DNA of 64,000 nt, taken from assembly GCA_963693315.1 (NCBI GenBank), contig OY856188.1, positions 201,315,602-201,379,601 of the forward strand, given 5' to 3'. Below are positions 1 to 12,331 of the stretch, piece by piece. Numbering within the stretch: position 1 is the first letter of the stretch; every line of letters begins with the position of its first letter. The translations under genes were made by a program, and so were the position numbers. Below the pieces are notes generated by a model. It did no database searches, was not told where the DNA came from, and was given only the letters and a program-made list of their open reading frames with translations. Origin of the DNA: Diogma glabrata (lineage: Eukaryota > Arthropoda > Insecta > Diptera > Cylindrotomidae).

Positions 1-204
1 TAGCCTCAGAAAATTTCAGCTATCTAACATAAGAGGTTGCAATTTTATAAGCGTTATAATGAACCTATGCAAGAAATATTTAGCCATTTAATACCATAGA
101 AAAATTACCAAATTCTCTTTTGTTTTTATTTTTTTTACTAAGTAATCGTTTGAAAAAAGATTAAATAAGAACAAAAAAATACAACAACAAAGAAGATTTT
201 AAAT

Positions 205-525
205 TAAAATTGTTTGATAATGTTTGATTATAAATTATGTGTGATGGTAAAATTGTAGTTGTGACGTAGTTCATTTGATCTTAGGTGGACGTTTATTTGA
301 TCTTTGGTGGATTTAATATGTTATTAAAAGTAGTTTTAAGTTTTAACCAACTTAAATAAAACTGTTCCGAAATTGCATTGATAAAGTTGTTTCGGATAAT
401 GTATTTATTTAAACTAATCTCAAATCTGACACATCTAATTTTATTTGTACACAAAACTGTCTGACCCCGAAATCTACCTATTTCTAGCGGATATACCTGC
501 CGCTGGACTTTTTTTTTAAATGTTT
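205..525 (+). repeat. Left arm of long inverted repeat (IR element 1)
   Basis: This stretch matches the reverse complement of 7553-7895 over about 320 bp. Shared blocks include ccgaaatctacctatttc, the tract around tgtacacaaa, and the segment around ggtggatttaatatgttatt. The arm ends near a poly-T run at 511-520. With its partner it looks like the terminal inverted repeats of a non-autonomous DNA element. Removing the inserted LINE and mariner leaves an element of about 2 kb with no coding capacity. The outer ends and target duplication could not be fixed. Two inverted copies of one short repeat is the alternative. Confidence 0.7.
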
Positions 526-622
526 TATAATTTTTTTCTTTTTATTTGGTATTTATTTGTTGTTTTTAAGTAGTGGCAAAAGGCAAAAGTTATATTTCGT
601 TGCACTATAAGGTTTATTGCTA

Positions 623-912
623 ATAGTCCGAGAGGCGAGCGACAAAAAATAGCAAACCCTTTCTGATTTTTTAATATTATGAAATACAGGGAGTGGCGGA
701 GGAGTAAAGAAATAGTCTGTCTGTCATCAGTCAGTCCGCAGTCGGATCCGTTAGCGTTTGGTGCGGGGCGGCTCCAATTGTGTAATAAAACCATATGCCT
801 TGCAAGTTGCAACTACTGTCTAAAACCACTGAGTCGCTGCTATAGTTGTAAACTTCACTTGCCAGCATTTAGAAAGTGCTTGCAATTTTTTGTCGCTCGC
901 TTCCCCGACTAT
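623..912. mobile_element. Candidate MITE with about 33-bp inverted ends
   Basis: The ends 623-655 and 880-912 are inverted copies sharing gcgagcgacaaaaaat and a terminal agtcc/cggact-like block, with a few mismatches. The 290-bp unit has no coding potential. It lies inside IR element 1. No convincing target duplication was found, so the superfamily is unknown. Confidence 0.45.
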
Positions 913-1311
913 AAGTAATAATAATAATTTATTTTGTAAATCAGAAACGTCTGCGTGTAAATCTGCCATAAGAAGCCGAATAACCCGGTATAGAATGGCT
1001 GGGTTCTGACTAATTTTATTAGATCGAAAACTGAGTTCGAAGAATTTAAATCGCTACCAATTTGACTTACTATATAACAATCATACATTAGCAAAGGCAA
1101 AAAATGTATCTAAAAAATTTAGGATTCGATATTCGGTGTTTGCGAAGTAAACTTCAAATTATCAAGTTATAAGCAAATTTTTCAATATTAATATTAAAAT
1201 TTCTAACTGTGTTTTATTTTTTGTTTGGATTTGTTGTTAGTTATAAATTCAAATCAAATTAAAGTTAAACATTGAAATATAAATTGATTGTTTTGTGATT
1301 ATTGTGTGTGG

Positions 1312-2565
1312 ATGCTCACAAATAAAAGAACTATAAGTCGCCAGATGCGTAGCCTCCCTAGGAGCTCGCTCAGCAGCATTAAGCAGATGAGTCAAGGCAT
1401 TAAAATGAGTGATATCCCAACAGTAAACAGGTATGCAGGTTTACCACCTAACGTTAATTTATCAAAATATGCCAAAAAACCGCAAACTAGTTCTCCGTCT
1501 GGTGAAAATGCTAGAAAACAGGTAGAAAAAATTCCTCCAATAATTACAAAATCTTCCTCAACGGAGATTCATAAAACTATGAAGGAACTAAATATTTCAA
1601 AATATAATATACAAATCATGTCAATTGGCATAAAAATACTTACATATAGCCTATCAGACTATAACAAAATTTTTACTAAATTAAAAGAACATGACAATGG
1701 TATGTTCTCATATACGCTTGAGGAAAACCGTTTTGTTAAATTTGTACTATGCGGGCTCCATGATATGGATACAAATGAAGTTAAGAAAAGCCTTGAGAAT
1801 AGTGGCCTGAGTCCAGTTAATGTTTGGAAAACTATTCCTAAAAAATATCGTCGAAACAGTGAAGATGCCCTTTATTTTGTTGCTTTCAAAAAGGGATCAA
1901 TGTCTCTGAACCAACTAAAAAATATTAGATTTGTTAATAACACAGTGTGCAGATGGGAGATTTGTCGATCCACCAGCAAAGGTCCTCTTCAATGTTATAA
2001 ATGTAAAATGTATGGTCATGGAGCGAACGCATGCTACATGAAGCCAAAATGTAATTTCTGTGGTGGAGATGAACATATTGATGATATGGAGTGTCCTTTG
2101 CAAAACGATATTACTAAACATGTTTGCTGTAATTGTAGTGGAAATCATACATCTAACTCTATAATTTGTCCAGAAAGAGAAAAATACATTCAAATAAAAA
2201 ATCATCTGAATCTAAAAAATAGGTTGAGTCGACCTTCAAATCAACCAACGTTTTCATTTCAACAACAGGATTTTCCTATTATTTCTTCAATACCTCATCA
2301 AAACAACAATAAAAATTTTAATAATAATTGTAATAATAATTTTGTTAACAAAAAAATGCAGTTCAGTACAGTGGTTCAAACAAATGCAATCAATCATGAA
2401 AATTCAATTAATATTAATTCAGATAGCACAAATGATTTGTTTGCACCACATGAGTTATTACAAATTCTCAAAGAACTTGTTTCAGGACTTCGGGGTTGCC
2501 ATTCCAAAGAAGAACAATTTGATGTTATGGCTAATATTGCTATTAAATATGTCTGTTATCCATAA
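1312..2565 (+). CDS. LINE ORF1: Gag-like nucleic-acid-binding protein
   Basis: This is the ORF1 protein of the Jockey-like LINE, expected to coat the element RNA and form the retrotransposition particle. The frame is open from 1288, but the first ATG is at 1312, giving 417 aa. The C-terminal half has three tandem zinc knuckles, typical of Jockey/I ORF1: one beginning CYKCKMYGHGANAC, one beginning CNFCGGDEH and one beginning CCNCSGNH. They are followed by an Asn/Gln-rich tail. The middle region resembles an RRM-like fold, judged only from its position. The stop overlaps the ORF2 start by 17 nt, so ORF2 is probably made by reinitiation or leaky scanning. The frame is intact. Confidence 0.88.
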   Translation: MLTNKRTISRQMRSLPRSSLSSIKQMSQGIKMSDIPTVNRYAGLPPNVNLSKYAKKPQTSSPSGENARKQVEKIPPIITKSSSTEIHKTMKELNISKYNIQIMSIGIKILTYSLSDYNKIFTKLKEHDNGMFSYTLEENRFVKFVLCGLHDMDTNEVKKSLENSGLSPVNVWKTIPKKYRRNSEDALYFVAFKKGSMSLNQLKNIRFVNNTVCRWEICRSTSKGPLQCYKCKMYGHGANACYMKPKCNFCGGDEHIDDMECPLQNDITKHVCCNCSGNHTSNSIICPEREKYIQIKNHLNLKNRLSRPSNQPTFSFQQQDFPIISSIPHQNNNKNFNNNCNNNFVNKKMQFSTVVQTNAINHENSININSDSTNDLFAPHELLQILKELVSGLRGCHSKEEQFDVMANIAIKYVCYP

Positions 2566-5199
2566 TTCTTTAAAAATTTGTGTGTGGAACGCGTACGGTA
2601 TAAAAAATTTGAGGTAATTCAGTTTTTAGATAATTTTAATATTGATATATTACTTATTAGTGAAACGCATTTAAAGCCTTCTATTTCATTTTCGATTCCT
2701 AATTTTCGCTTTTATCGTAATGATAGAGAAAATCTTCGCAGGGGTGGTATTGGTATTCTTATAAAAGATTGCATTAAACATTCGCTTCTTCCTGACCTTA
2801 AATTAAATTGTATAGAATCCCTGGGTATTAATATAATAAGTAGTGATAATAATCAACTTAAAATATTTTCTGTATATCGTTCATATTCGAATTCTGAGCA
2901 TCTCAGAAATGATTTTATAAAAATTTGTAGTGGTAATATTCCTTACCTAATTGGTGGTGATTTAAATTGTAAGCATCCTAACTGGTTTTGTCCTAGAACT
3001 AACCGCGGTGGTCGAACTTTATATGATTATTCTATTAACTCTGATTGTGTTGTTATTGCTCCCCAAGATCCTACCTACTATAGTCCTGCTGGAGTCCCTA
3101 GTATTATTGATATATTTTTAACAAACAACCCACAGTTGATATCCGAAGTTAACACCATTCAAGCACTCTGCTCCGATCATCTGCCAGTCCTCTGTTCAAT
3201 AGTATTTAATAATCAAGTAGATCATTGCCATCGTAAATACTTTAACTATAAAAATGCTAATTGGAGCATTTATCAGAATCATATTTCATCTGAAATTGAA
3301 AATTTCAATTTAAGTTCAATTCATACTATTTCAGATGTCCACGTTGCAGTCGATTTTTTGACAGCATCCATTTCTTCAGCTCGTGAGCTATCCATACCGC
3401 TTGTGCCTGTTCTTCCAACTGATAAATTGTTATTATCTGATCAAGTGATAAGTTTTATCAGACACCGTAATTCGCTTAGAAGATCTTACCTCAGAAGTCG
3501 CCTTGCTCACATTAAAACCTCAATAAACTTGTTAAATAGAATTATTAAATATCATATAAATATTCTTTATAATCAAAAATGGCAAACGAAGCTTGAATGC
3601 TTGGATAATGGTTCAAAAAACTTCTGGAAAACAACTAAACATTTTAAAAACCATCGCAAGTCCATTCCACCATTAGTTACTCCCAACACTGGAAATCGAA
3701 TTTTCTTAAATACAGAAAAAGCACAAGCATTGGCTGATGTCTTCCTTGACGCTCATCAAATTCCAAACTCCAATATTGTAATTGAAGAACAAGTTAATGA
3801 TTTTTGCACTAATTTCAATAATTTGGATAACAATGCTACAATTTCTGAAATTCACCCTTCTGAAATTTTTGATATTTTGAAATTCCTTCCAAGGCTCAAA
3901 GCTCCAGGTGTAGATAATATTCCATTTATTTTACTTAAAAATCTTCCTGAAAGTGGAATCCATTTTCTTAAGATAATATTCGAGTGCTGCTTGAAGCTAG
4001 GCTATTTCCCAATTCAATGGAAAAAAGCTAAAATTACTCCTGTTTTAAAGCCTGGCAAAGACCCTACTCTTGCTACTAGCTACAGACCTATTAGTCTTCT
4101 TTGTACATTGGGAAAACTCTTTGAGCATATTATCAAAAGAAAAATGGAAGAGTTCATAACTGACAATCAAATAATTATAAACGAGCAATTTGGTTTTAGA
4201 TCTGGGCACTCTACTGTTCATCAAATCCATCGTGTAGTCAATCATATTAAATCTAATAGATCTTCGCTAAAATCTACTGGAATGATATTATTAGACCTTG
4301 AACGAGCCTTTGATAAAGTTTGGCAAGACGCAGTCTGCTATAAATTATTTATATATGGATTTCCAATATTTTTAATTAAAATCATAAAATCGTTCTTAAC
4401 TGATAGAACATTTTTTGTCCAGATTTTTGATTCCATGTCCTCTATACTTAGTATTCCAGCTGGGGTTCCTCAAGGTGCTGTATTGAGTCCTTTGCTTTTT
4501 TGTTTATTCATCAATGATATTCCAAGAGATAGTGAATGTAAATTATCATTATTTGCTGATGACACTGCAATATTTGTGTCAGATGAGCTGGCGGTATCTA
4601 TTATCAATAAGCTTCAATTGTACCTCACTAAAATTCTCGAATTTTTTAAAAACTGGAAACTTAGTATTAACATATCAAAATGTGAAGCTATTTATTTTAC
4701 TAGGTGCAGAGCATCCTGTAAACTTCCACAACAACCTTTTCTGATTCAAAACTCTTCTTTGGAATGGAAACCTTCAACTAAATATTTAGGAATTTATTTG
4801 GATAAATCATTAACATTTAAGACACACGTCACTCAAATACAACAAAAATGTAATACACTGTTCAAAAGTCTATATCCTCTACTCAACAGAAATAGTAAAC
4901 TGAATAGTCATAATAAGACACTAATTTACAAGTGTGTGATTCTTAATATCATACTTTATGGTGCGCCAATTTGGTGGGATATTGCTTTGTGTCATAAAAA
5001 GAAATTTCAAATCATTCAAAACAAATTTCTAAAAACTATATATAAACGCCCTAGACGTTATAGCACTTTAAGACTGCACAACGAATTAAATATAAAGCTT
5101 GTCAATGTAGTTGCTAGAGAAGCTAAGGATAGATACATAAATAAATTAAATTATATTGAAAATGAATTAATAAACGCAATTAGCTTTACCACCGCTTAA
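2549..5199 (+). CDS. LINE ORF2: AP endonuclease and reverse transcriptase, one early frameshift
   Basis: ORF2 of the Jockey-like LINE nicks target DNA and primes reverse transcription on it. The natural start is the ATG at 2549, which reads through the endonuclease motif CVWNAYGIK. The frame is then lost at an A run (2602-2607) that is one A short, and the remaining frame is open to 5199. Endonuclease motifs present are ISETHL, GGDLNCKHPNW and SDHLPV. RT motifs are APGVDN, SYRPISLLCTLGK, NEQFGFRSGHST, DLERAFDKVW, GVPQGAVLSPLLF, FADDTAIF (about 4552) and YLGIYLD. No RNase H domain follows. Apart from one homopolymer base the gene is intact, so the element is either recently dead or misread in the assembly. 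Confidence 0.9.
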
Positions 5200-5427
5200 T
5201 TTTTGCAACGTAGCTTTTAAGTTTAGATTTAAGTAGGTTAGGTAAATATAAGTTTTTTATTAGTTACTAAGCAGACTGAACTGCATTTGAATTTTATAAA
5301 CATTCTTTTTCATTTATTTTTTTGCAATACTCATAATAATTAATTTCATCTGCTGTAAAGCTTACTATTAAAAGCTGATCTCAGTAAATTATTAAATGTA
5401 TACAACTGTATTATAAAATTTAAAGTC

Positions 5428-5433
5428 AATAAA
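5428..5433 (+). terminator. LINE polyadenylation signal AATAAA
   Basis: A canonical AATAAA lies 12 bases before the 3' end of the Jockey-like LINE and upstream of the target duplication. Confidence 0.6.
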
Positions 5434-5459
5434 GGATTATTATTTATCTAAAAAATTTA

Positions 5460-5860
5460 ACCTAATAAAACATACAAGTTTATTTTTAACACATTTGAAG
5501 TTAAGTCTAAGGCACTGCATTCATTTCCATCTTGATCATCCATCCTTCCAAATTTTTTAACCGATGCTGTATGTTTAGCTGAACTACGAAAAATTAATTA
5601 TTACTAATAATATAACGGAATACAAATAATTCTTTTATACGTGCATTGTAATATCAAATTAATTGTTGCAGTGTGAAATGAATAATAATAATTCTTGTTG
5701 CATTCGCAGACACGCTTTAATTGAATTTGACTGATGTAAAGACACATATTTATTTATGTTGATATACTTGTTGAAATTCGAAAACATTTTAATGTCTCTA
5801 TCAGAGATATCAAACCATTTGCGACACATGGGTGTTGAACCGAATATTCTTAAATCTTAG
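5460..5860. other. Non-coding interior of IR element 1
   Basis: AT-rich sequence between the LINE and the mariner. No ORF, motif or repeat was recognised; it is presumably original interior of the surrounding inverted-repeat element. Confidence 0.5.
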
Positions 5861-5862
5861 TA

Positions 5863-7154
5863 ACAGGTCGTTCAATAAGTCCGTAGGATAAGTAAGAAAA
5901 AAACAACATTTTGACAAAACTCGATTTTTTTATTCAACATAGTTGCCTTCGAGGCGATACAACGAGTATAGCGATTTTCCAACTTTTCTATACCACTTTT
6001 ATAGTACGATTTCTCTTTCTCGTCAAAATAGGCCTCAGTTTCAGCGATTACTTCATCATTGGACTTAAATTTCTTTCCAGCAAGCATTCTCTTGAGATCT
6101 GAAAACAGGAAAAAGTCGCTGGGGGCTAAATCTGGAGAATATGGTGGGTGGGTAAGCAATTCAAAGCCCAATTCATTCAATTTTGCCATCGTTTTCATCG
6201 ATCTGTGACACGGTGCATTATCTTGGTGAAACAACACTTTTTTCTTTTGCAAATGTGGCCGTTTCTTTGCGATTTCAGCCTTCAATCGATCCAAAATTTC
6301 ACAGTAATACTCGCTGTTGATGGTGGTTCCTTTTTGGAGATAGTCGATGAATATTATTCCGTTCGTATCCCAAAATACAGACGCCATCACCTTACCGGCC
6401 GACTGTTGCGTCTTTGCTCGCTTTGGATTCGGTTCGTCGACTGCTGTCCACTCAGCTGACTGTCTTTTGGATTCTGGTGTGTAATTGTGAAGCCATGTCT
6501 CATCCATTGTCACATATCTACGATAGAATTCCCTTTTATTGCGGTTTAACAGTGCCAAAGACTCCTCCGAAGCATCGATTCGTTGTTGTTTTTGGTCGAC
6601 TGTGAGCTCACGCGGCACCCAATTTGCACAGAGCTTTCGCATACCCAAATGTTCATGTAAAATGGTAAAAACACTACCATCTGCTACCTTTACAATGTCA
6701 GCTATTTCGTGCACCTTCAATTTGCGATCGTTCATAACCAATTTGTGGATTTTTTTTCTGTTTTCTGGAATAACAGCCTCATTTGGGCGTCCACTGCGCT
6801 CTGCATCTTTTGTGCTGGTACGACCACATTTAAATTCAGCCATCCACTTCTCTACCATTTGTCTCGATGGAGCAGAGTTTGGATAATGTTTATCAAGCCA
6901 TTGTTTGGTTTCCACTGTATTTTTTTTTCATCAAAAAGCAATGCTTTATTAAAATTCGAAATTCACTTTTTTCCATTTTTTTTCAAAAACAAAAGTTGCT
7001 TCACACAAAATGCTATAACTCACAAATAAATAGTCAGATTGCTGTCAAATTTATACACGTATCGTTTGAAGGTTAGTACTAAATAAAAATCATATGGAAA
7101 AAATTCTAGTAACGCCATCTATGTGTCATCCTACGGACTTATTGAATGACCTAG
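5863..7154 (-). mobile_element. mariner (Tc1/mariner) DNA transposon, near full length
   Basis: The 1292-bp element has about 28-bp terminal inverted repeats that share the core ttcaataagtccgtaggat (5871-5889; its reverse complement is at 7129-7147). It is flanked by TA at 5861-5862 and 7155-7156, the standard mariner target duplication. The size matches the 1.3 kb typical of the family. The transposase is on the minus strand. The element is inserted in IR element 1. Confidence 0.9.
5872..6976 (-). CDS. mariner transposase, single-base frameshift near the N-terminus
   Basis: Cut-and-paste transposase that excises and reinserts the element at TA sites. The probable start codon is at 6976-6974 (MEKSEFR). 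A run of nine A on the coding strand (6920-6928) is one base too long and shifts the frame; the open part then runs 347 aa from 6915 to 5872. In that open part the helix-turn-helix region lies in the first 100 residues, followed by the linker motif WVPREL at 99-104. The DD34D catalytic triad is complete: D138 (VTMDETW), D232 (HQDNAPCH) and D267 (YSPDLAPSD). Correct frame would give about 367 aa. It is probably a recent copy. Confidence 0.88.
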
Positions 7155-7223
7155 TACATAATTAATTTCTGTCCAAATCGTTTTATATTTTTAATGTTGT
7201 GTTCTTCTAATAATATTGTGTAA

Positions 7224-7314
7224 GGTTGAATTCGGTTTCTGGTTGAATTCATGTTGATTTCGGTTGAATTCATGTTGAATTCTGGTTGAATTCGGTTGAA
7301 TTCATGTTGATAAT
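7224..7314. repeat. Short minisatellite of ggttgaattc-type units
   Basis: Irregular tandem copies of ggttgaattc and gttgaattcatgttga repeat within about 90 bp. Confidence 0.6.
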
Positions 7315-7376
7315 TTGTGAACCACTTTTTAGTTTTAATATTTCATGGTATGTGTATATGGAGAGATCAGTGTTGT

Positions 7377-7428
7377 TCCCTCCAAGTGCATATGAGTTAG
7401 TGCAGTCCCTCCAAGTGCATATGAGTTA
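7377..7428. repeat. Two direct copies of a 23-bp unit, period 29
   Basis: The unit beginning tccctccaagtgcatatgag occurs at 7377 and again at 7406. Confidence 0.7.
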
Positions 7429-7552
7429 ACGTGATATATCAAAATTTCTTTTTATCTTTTATTTTTATTTTCTCTATCATATCATTGGCTTAGGTTATAT
7501 TTTAAACGTCATAGGATTTACTGTTTATTATCCAGTCTTCAAAAAAATATTA

Positions 7553-7895
7553 AAAAAAAAGTCCAAGCGGCACGTATATCAGCTAGAAATAGGTAGATTT
7601 CGGGACCAGACAGCTTTGTGTACAAATAGAATTGGATGTGTCAGATCAGTTTAAATAAAAAATCTAAGTAGAATAGTCCAAGTCCAGAATAATCCAAAAA
7701 ATTTATCAAACCAAACTAAATAAATTAACGGAAACTACTTTACCTATGCGATTTCGGGACAGTTTTATTTAATTTGGTTAAAACTACTTTTAATAACATA
7801 TTAAATCCACCAAAGAGCAAATAAACGTTCTCACAACGTCACACCTACAACACCACCACACATAACTTATAATCTAAAATTGTCGAACAACTTTT
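7553..7895 (-). repeat. Right arm of long inverted repeat (IR element 1)
   Basis: Reverse-complement partner of 205-525. The arm carries extra sequence around 7665-7735 that is absent from the left arm, so the pair has diverged by indels. It begins next to a poly-A run at about 7552, mirroring the poly-T run of the left arm. Confidence 0.7.
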
Positions 7896-9005
<1,110 letters not shown>

Positions 9006-9022
9006 TTTTTTTTTTTTTTTTT

Positions 9023-9749
9023 CTGTCTCCGCTTATCATATATAGTCGTTTGGCACCAAAATTTTTCCGCAACTCCGAGATGAAGCCCATTGCAATAGGT
9101 AGATTTTTATATGAAATCTACCTAAAACAAAACAAAACTAGTGGGATGAACGTGCAACCTTAATGATCGTCGCAAGAACTTCCCGTTAAGCTAAAATTAA
9201 AAATTGCATATATATGTATATAAGGACAAAACATCAATAACATTTTAATTCTATTTTTTTACCCCTAAATAATTTTACTATTGTAAGTTGTTTAAAACTA
9301 GACCAAAAACTATTGAGATGCTAGACAAATTGATTTCATGTAAAGGATTTCATTTCACAACTATATCCAGACAAAAACAACATAATAACTCATAGGTTAT
9401 GTAAAATATGATAATGATGGCTAAAAGTTGCTATAGATTTTTCTTAGTTATAATTTTAGAATAAGTTATTACAACAAAAGCACAACCAATATTATTTTAC
9501 GCCCAAAATCTGAAATGCAGAATTATTTTTAGTTTTCCAAAAAAAAAAAAATATTACGACGCTGATGCAATAGGCTGACTTCACCACAGGAAACATAGTG
9601 TTCTGGATATAAAGTGAGCTATTATCCATCAAAAACTTTAATTAAAAGCTAACCAATGTTATAGATTTCGCGTAGTTCTAACTATAAAAATATTGAAGAA
9701 AGCAGTAGTATCCTAACAAACATAAATTCTGTTCTGTTGTACGAGAAAA
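9023..9749. other. AT-rich non-coding stretch
   Basis: Nothing recognised. It leads into the degenerate tandem repeat field. Confidence 0.4.
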
Positions 9750-11090
9750 AGTAAAAAAAAATTTACCGGAAGTAAAAAACCGGAAGTTGGGATGCAGAAC
9801 TGTTGTGAACCGTACTAAATACTTATGTACCAATTTTCATCTAATTCGATTATCAGGTACAGATGTTTTTGAGCTTTCAAAAAAACAGGTGCTCCGAACA
9901 CCCCGCACCACTTTGTTCGCTATCGCTCAAAAACTAATCCGTTTCTTGCCATACATATTTGCATCTTTTTCCAAAGTGTCATCAAAATTCATTCACGAAC
10001 GAATGTTGTATGCTCCCAACAAACATTGAAAAAATTATGATACAGTTAACAGGTGTTCGGGAGGCTCACCACCATTAATCCCAATATTGTCCAAAACCTA
10101 ATCAGTTCTTTGTCATTTAAGTCTCCATCTTTTTTCAAAGTGTCCCTAAAATTGATTAATGAATGAAGTCTGTATGCTCCCACCAAACTTTAAAAACAAA
10201 GTGTGAAAAGTCAGCAGTTGTATGGTAAAGCCCCGCCACTTTTATCAATGTGTTCCAAAAAATGAAGATTATCTTCGCACACTAATTGAAACCCTTTCCA
10301 TAAGTTTCATCATAATCACTTCATTATTGTAGGCTGTAGTGTGACACTGAAGACACATCATAAAGACACTGAAAAAACTTCAAAAAATTACAAAAAAAAT
10401 TTTTTTGCCGGAAGTAAAAAACCGGAAGTTGGGATGCACTGTTGTAAACCGTACTAAATGATTATGTACCAAGTTTCATCTGATTCGATTATCAGGTACA
10501 GCTGTTATTGACCTTTCAAAAAAACAGGTGTATGAGACACCCCACCACTTCACTATCGCTCAAAAACTAATCATTTTCTTGTCAAACATATTTGCATATT
10601 TTTCTAAAGTGTCATCAAAATTCATTCACGAACGAATCTAGTATGCTCCCAACAAACATAAAAAACATGGTGGAAAAAACCACCTTATGTATGGTGGACC
10701 CCCAACCCTTTCTCCAATGTACTCCAAAAGCTGATCTCATGTTACTTGAAAGCTTTTACCAAAGTTTCATGAAAATCGATAGGTAATTGTAGGCTGCAGT
10801 AGGGATAAACACCTGAAAAAAAAACTTTTTAACCAGAAGTGCCAAACCGGAAGTTGGTATGTAGAGATATTGGAAACAGTACTAAAACCTCATATACTAA
10901 GTTTCCATAAGATCATAAGCCGGGATTAGAAGTTATTGAAGATTTAAACTTAGAGGTGTTCGGGAGCCCCGCCATTTTCTCCAAATTTAAAATGAATCCA
11001 GATCTTTCATTTTAAAGTGAACCTGGATCATTTGCCAAAGTTTCATAAAGATCCTATGCAGGAAAGTCAAACCCAAAAACGTTGGACGAA
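9750..11090 (+). repeat. Degenerate higher-order tandem repeat with accggaagt boxes
   Basis: Major copies begin at about 9767, 10412 and 10835, each opening with gaagtaaaaaaccggaagtt or a decayed form. The first two are highly similar over some 280 bp, including gattatcaggtacag, ttcattcacgaacgaat and tgctcccaacaaacat. Inside the major copies a shorter unit of about 215 bp recurs with ordered landmarks: gtgttcggg, ccccgcca, ctccaa, caaagt.tcat and tgtaggctg.agt. The short ORFs in it are not conserved between copies, so it looks non-coding. The family is unknown. Confidence 0.75.
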
Positions 11091-12180
11091 TAGAGTGCCA
11101 GCTAAAAATAGCCTAAACAGCATCAGGGGGGTCTTGAAACGTATAAAGATATCATAACAATGTCGATTTAAAAAAATTAATTCAAAACAATAACTTTCCA
11201 TATTTGGAACATTGTTAGTCTCGGAAAAAAAACTTTGATACATTAAAAACCGAAATTAAATATAGTTATAATAATATACAGACACTATGGTGTCTTAAAA
11301 ATAAAACTTTATACTTGGGGTTACACAAAAACCTTGTGACATTATACACGTCGGAATATTAAAAACGCGTCAACTGAATTGAATCAAACGAGGGTTACAT
11401 TTTAGCTAACATTTAAGCCAACACTTGGACATTATATAAATTTTGTCATATTGACAATGACAAAAGATACGCTGACTATTTAAAATGCTCTAAAAATAAA
11501 ATTAACTATAACAATTCTAATAATTTGCACTTCTTTTACCAACCATATATTTATGTGATCAGTGATGCACTTACTTTTAGACAGCGCTATGTCATTCTCA
11601 CTCTTTGTCGCTCTCAATATCTCCTCTTCACTTCGAGATGCTGTTTGCCGATGTTGTTATCGCTTTAAAAGTGCCAATGATTCGATATTGATTAGTACTG
11701 TTAATGACTATATAAGCAGTATTTTGCCTGCATCCCTTTTCCTACACACAAAAAAAACTAAGTAAATTTTACAAATTTTTTATAAATATACAACACACAA
11801 ATTTTTTTGTGTTAGCCAAAAATATTGTAGATAACAAAAAAAATTATTTGAAAAACCAAAAAATTTATTTGATTTACAAATTACTTTTCGCTTTGAAGGA
11901 AAAAATTATAGTTTTATCAAAAAATTTTGTGTGTTGTATATTTTATGTTCTTCTTATATATTAATACGCTAAAAAAAAACTTTGTACAGCCTAAGGCTTT
12001 TTTATTCAAATTTTGATTCATTTCAAATTTTCACTGATAACTGATATTAGTGTAACTTAGATTTTAAAGATTTTTGGGATTTTTCGGATCATAAATAAAA
12101 AAGTTATAGACGAATTAAAATGTACTTTAGAATTTAACGACCTTGCCCAAGTATATATTTTTTTTTTTCACAAAAACAAT
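11091..12180. other. AT-rich non-coding stretch
   Basis: No supported gene. A weak plus-strand ORF at 11562-11765 has no recognisable motif. Confidence 0.4.
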
Positions 12181-12331
12181 AAGCAGGCTACAGACCTTCA
12201 ATCAATTTGGCAATCAATTTGAAAACGAAAACAAACGAAATAAAATTTAGTGTAAAAATCCCCTAAATTTTATTTCGTTTATTTTCGTTTTCAATTGATT
12301 GGCAAATTGATTGAAGGTCTGTAGCCTGCTT
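12181..12331. mobile_element. Hairpin (foldback/MITE-like) element, about 70-bp arms
   Basis: The arms 12181-12250 and 12262-12331 are near-perfect inverted copies, opening with aagcaggctacagacctt and closing with its complement, separated by a short loop around tgtaaaaatcccc. There is no ORF. No clear target duplication was seen. It could be a foldback MITE or the source of a short hairpin RNA if transcribed. Confidence 0.7.

Larger units (their letters stand above)
1122..5444 (+). mobile_element. Complete Jockey-like non-LTR retrotransposon (LINE)
   Basis: The element is bounded by a 15-bp target site duplication, tatctaaaaaattta, at 1107-1121 and 5445-5459. It carries two overlapping ORFs: a zinc-knuckle ORF1 and an endonuclease/reverse transcriptase ORF2. 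It ends shortly after an AATAAA signal in an attatt tail instead of a long poly(A). The presence of a 5' leader of about 190 bp ahead of ORF1 argues that it is not 5'-truncated. It inserted inside IR element 1. Jockey clade is judged from ORF2 motifs and overall layout. Confidence 0.9.

Noticed and set aside
679..918. 79-aa plus-strand ORF and overlapping 95-aa minus-strand ORF
   Set aside because: They span the ends of a candidate MITE with inverted termini and have no motif.
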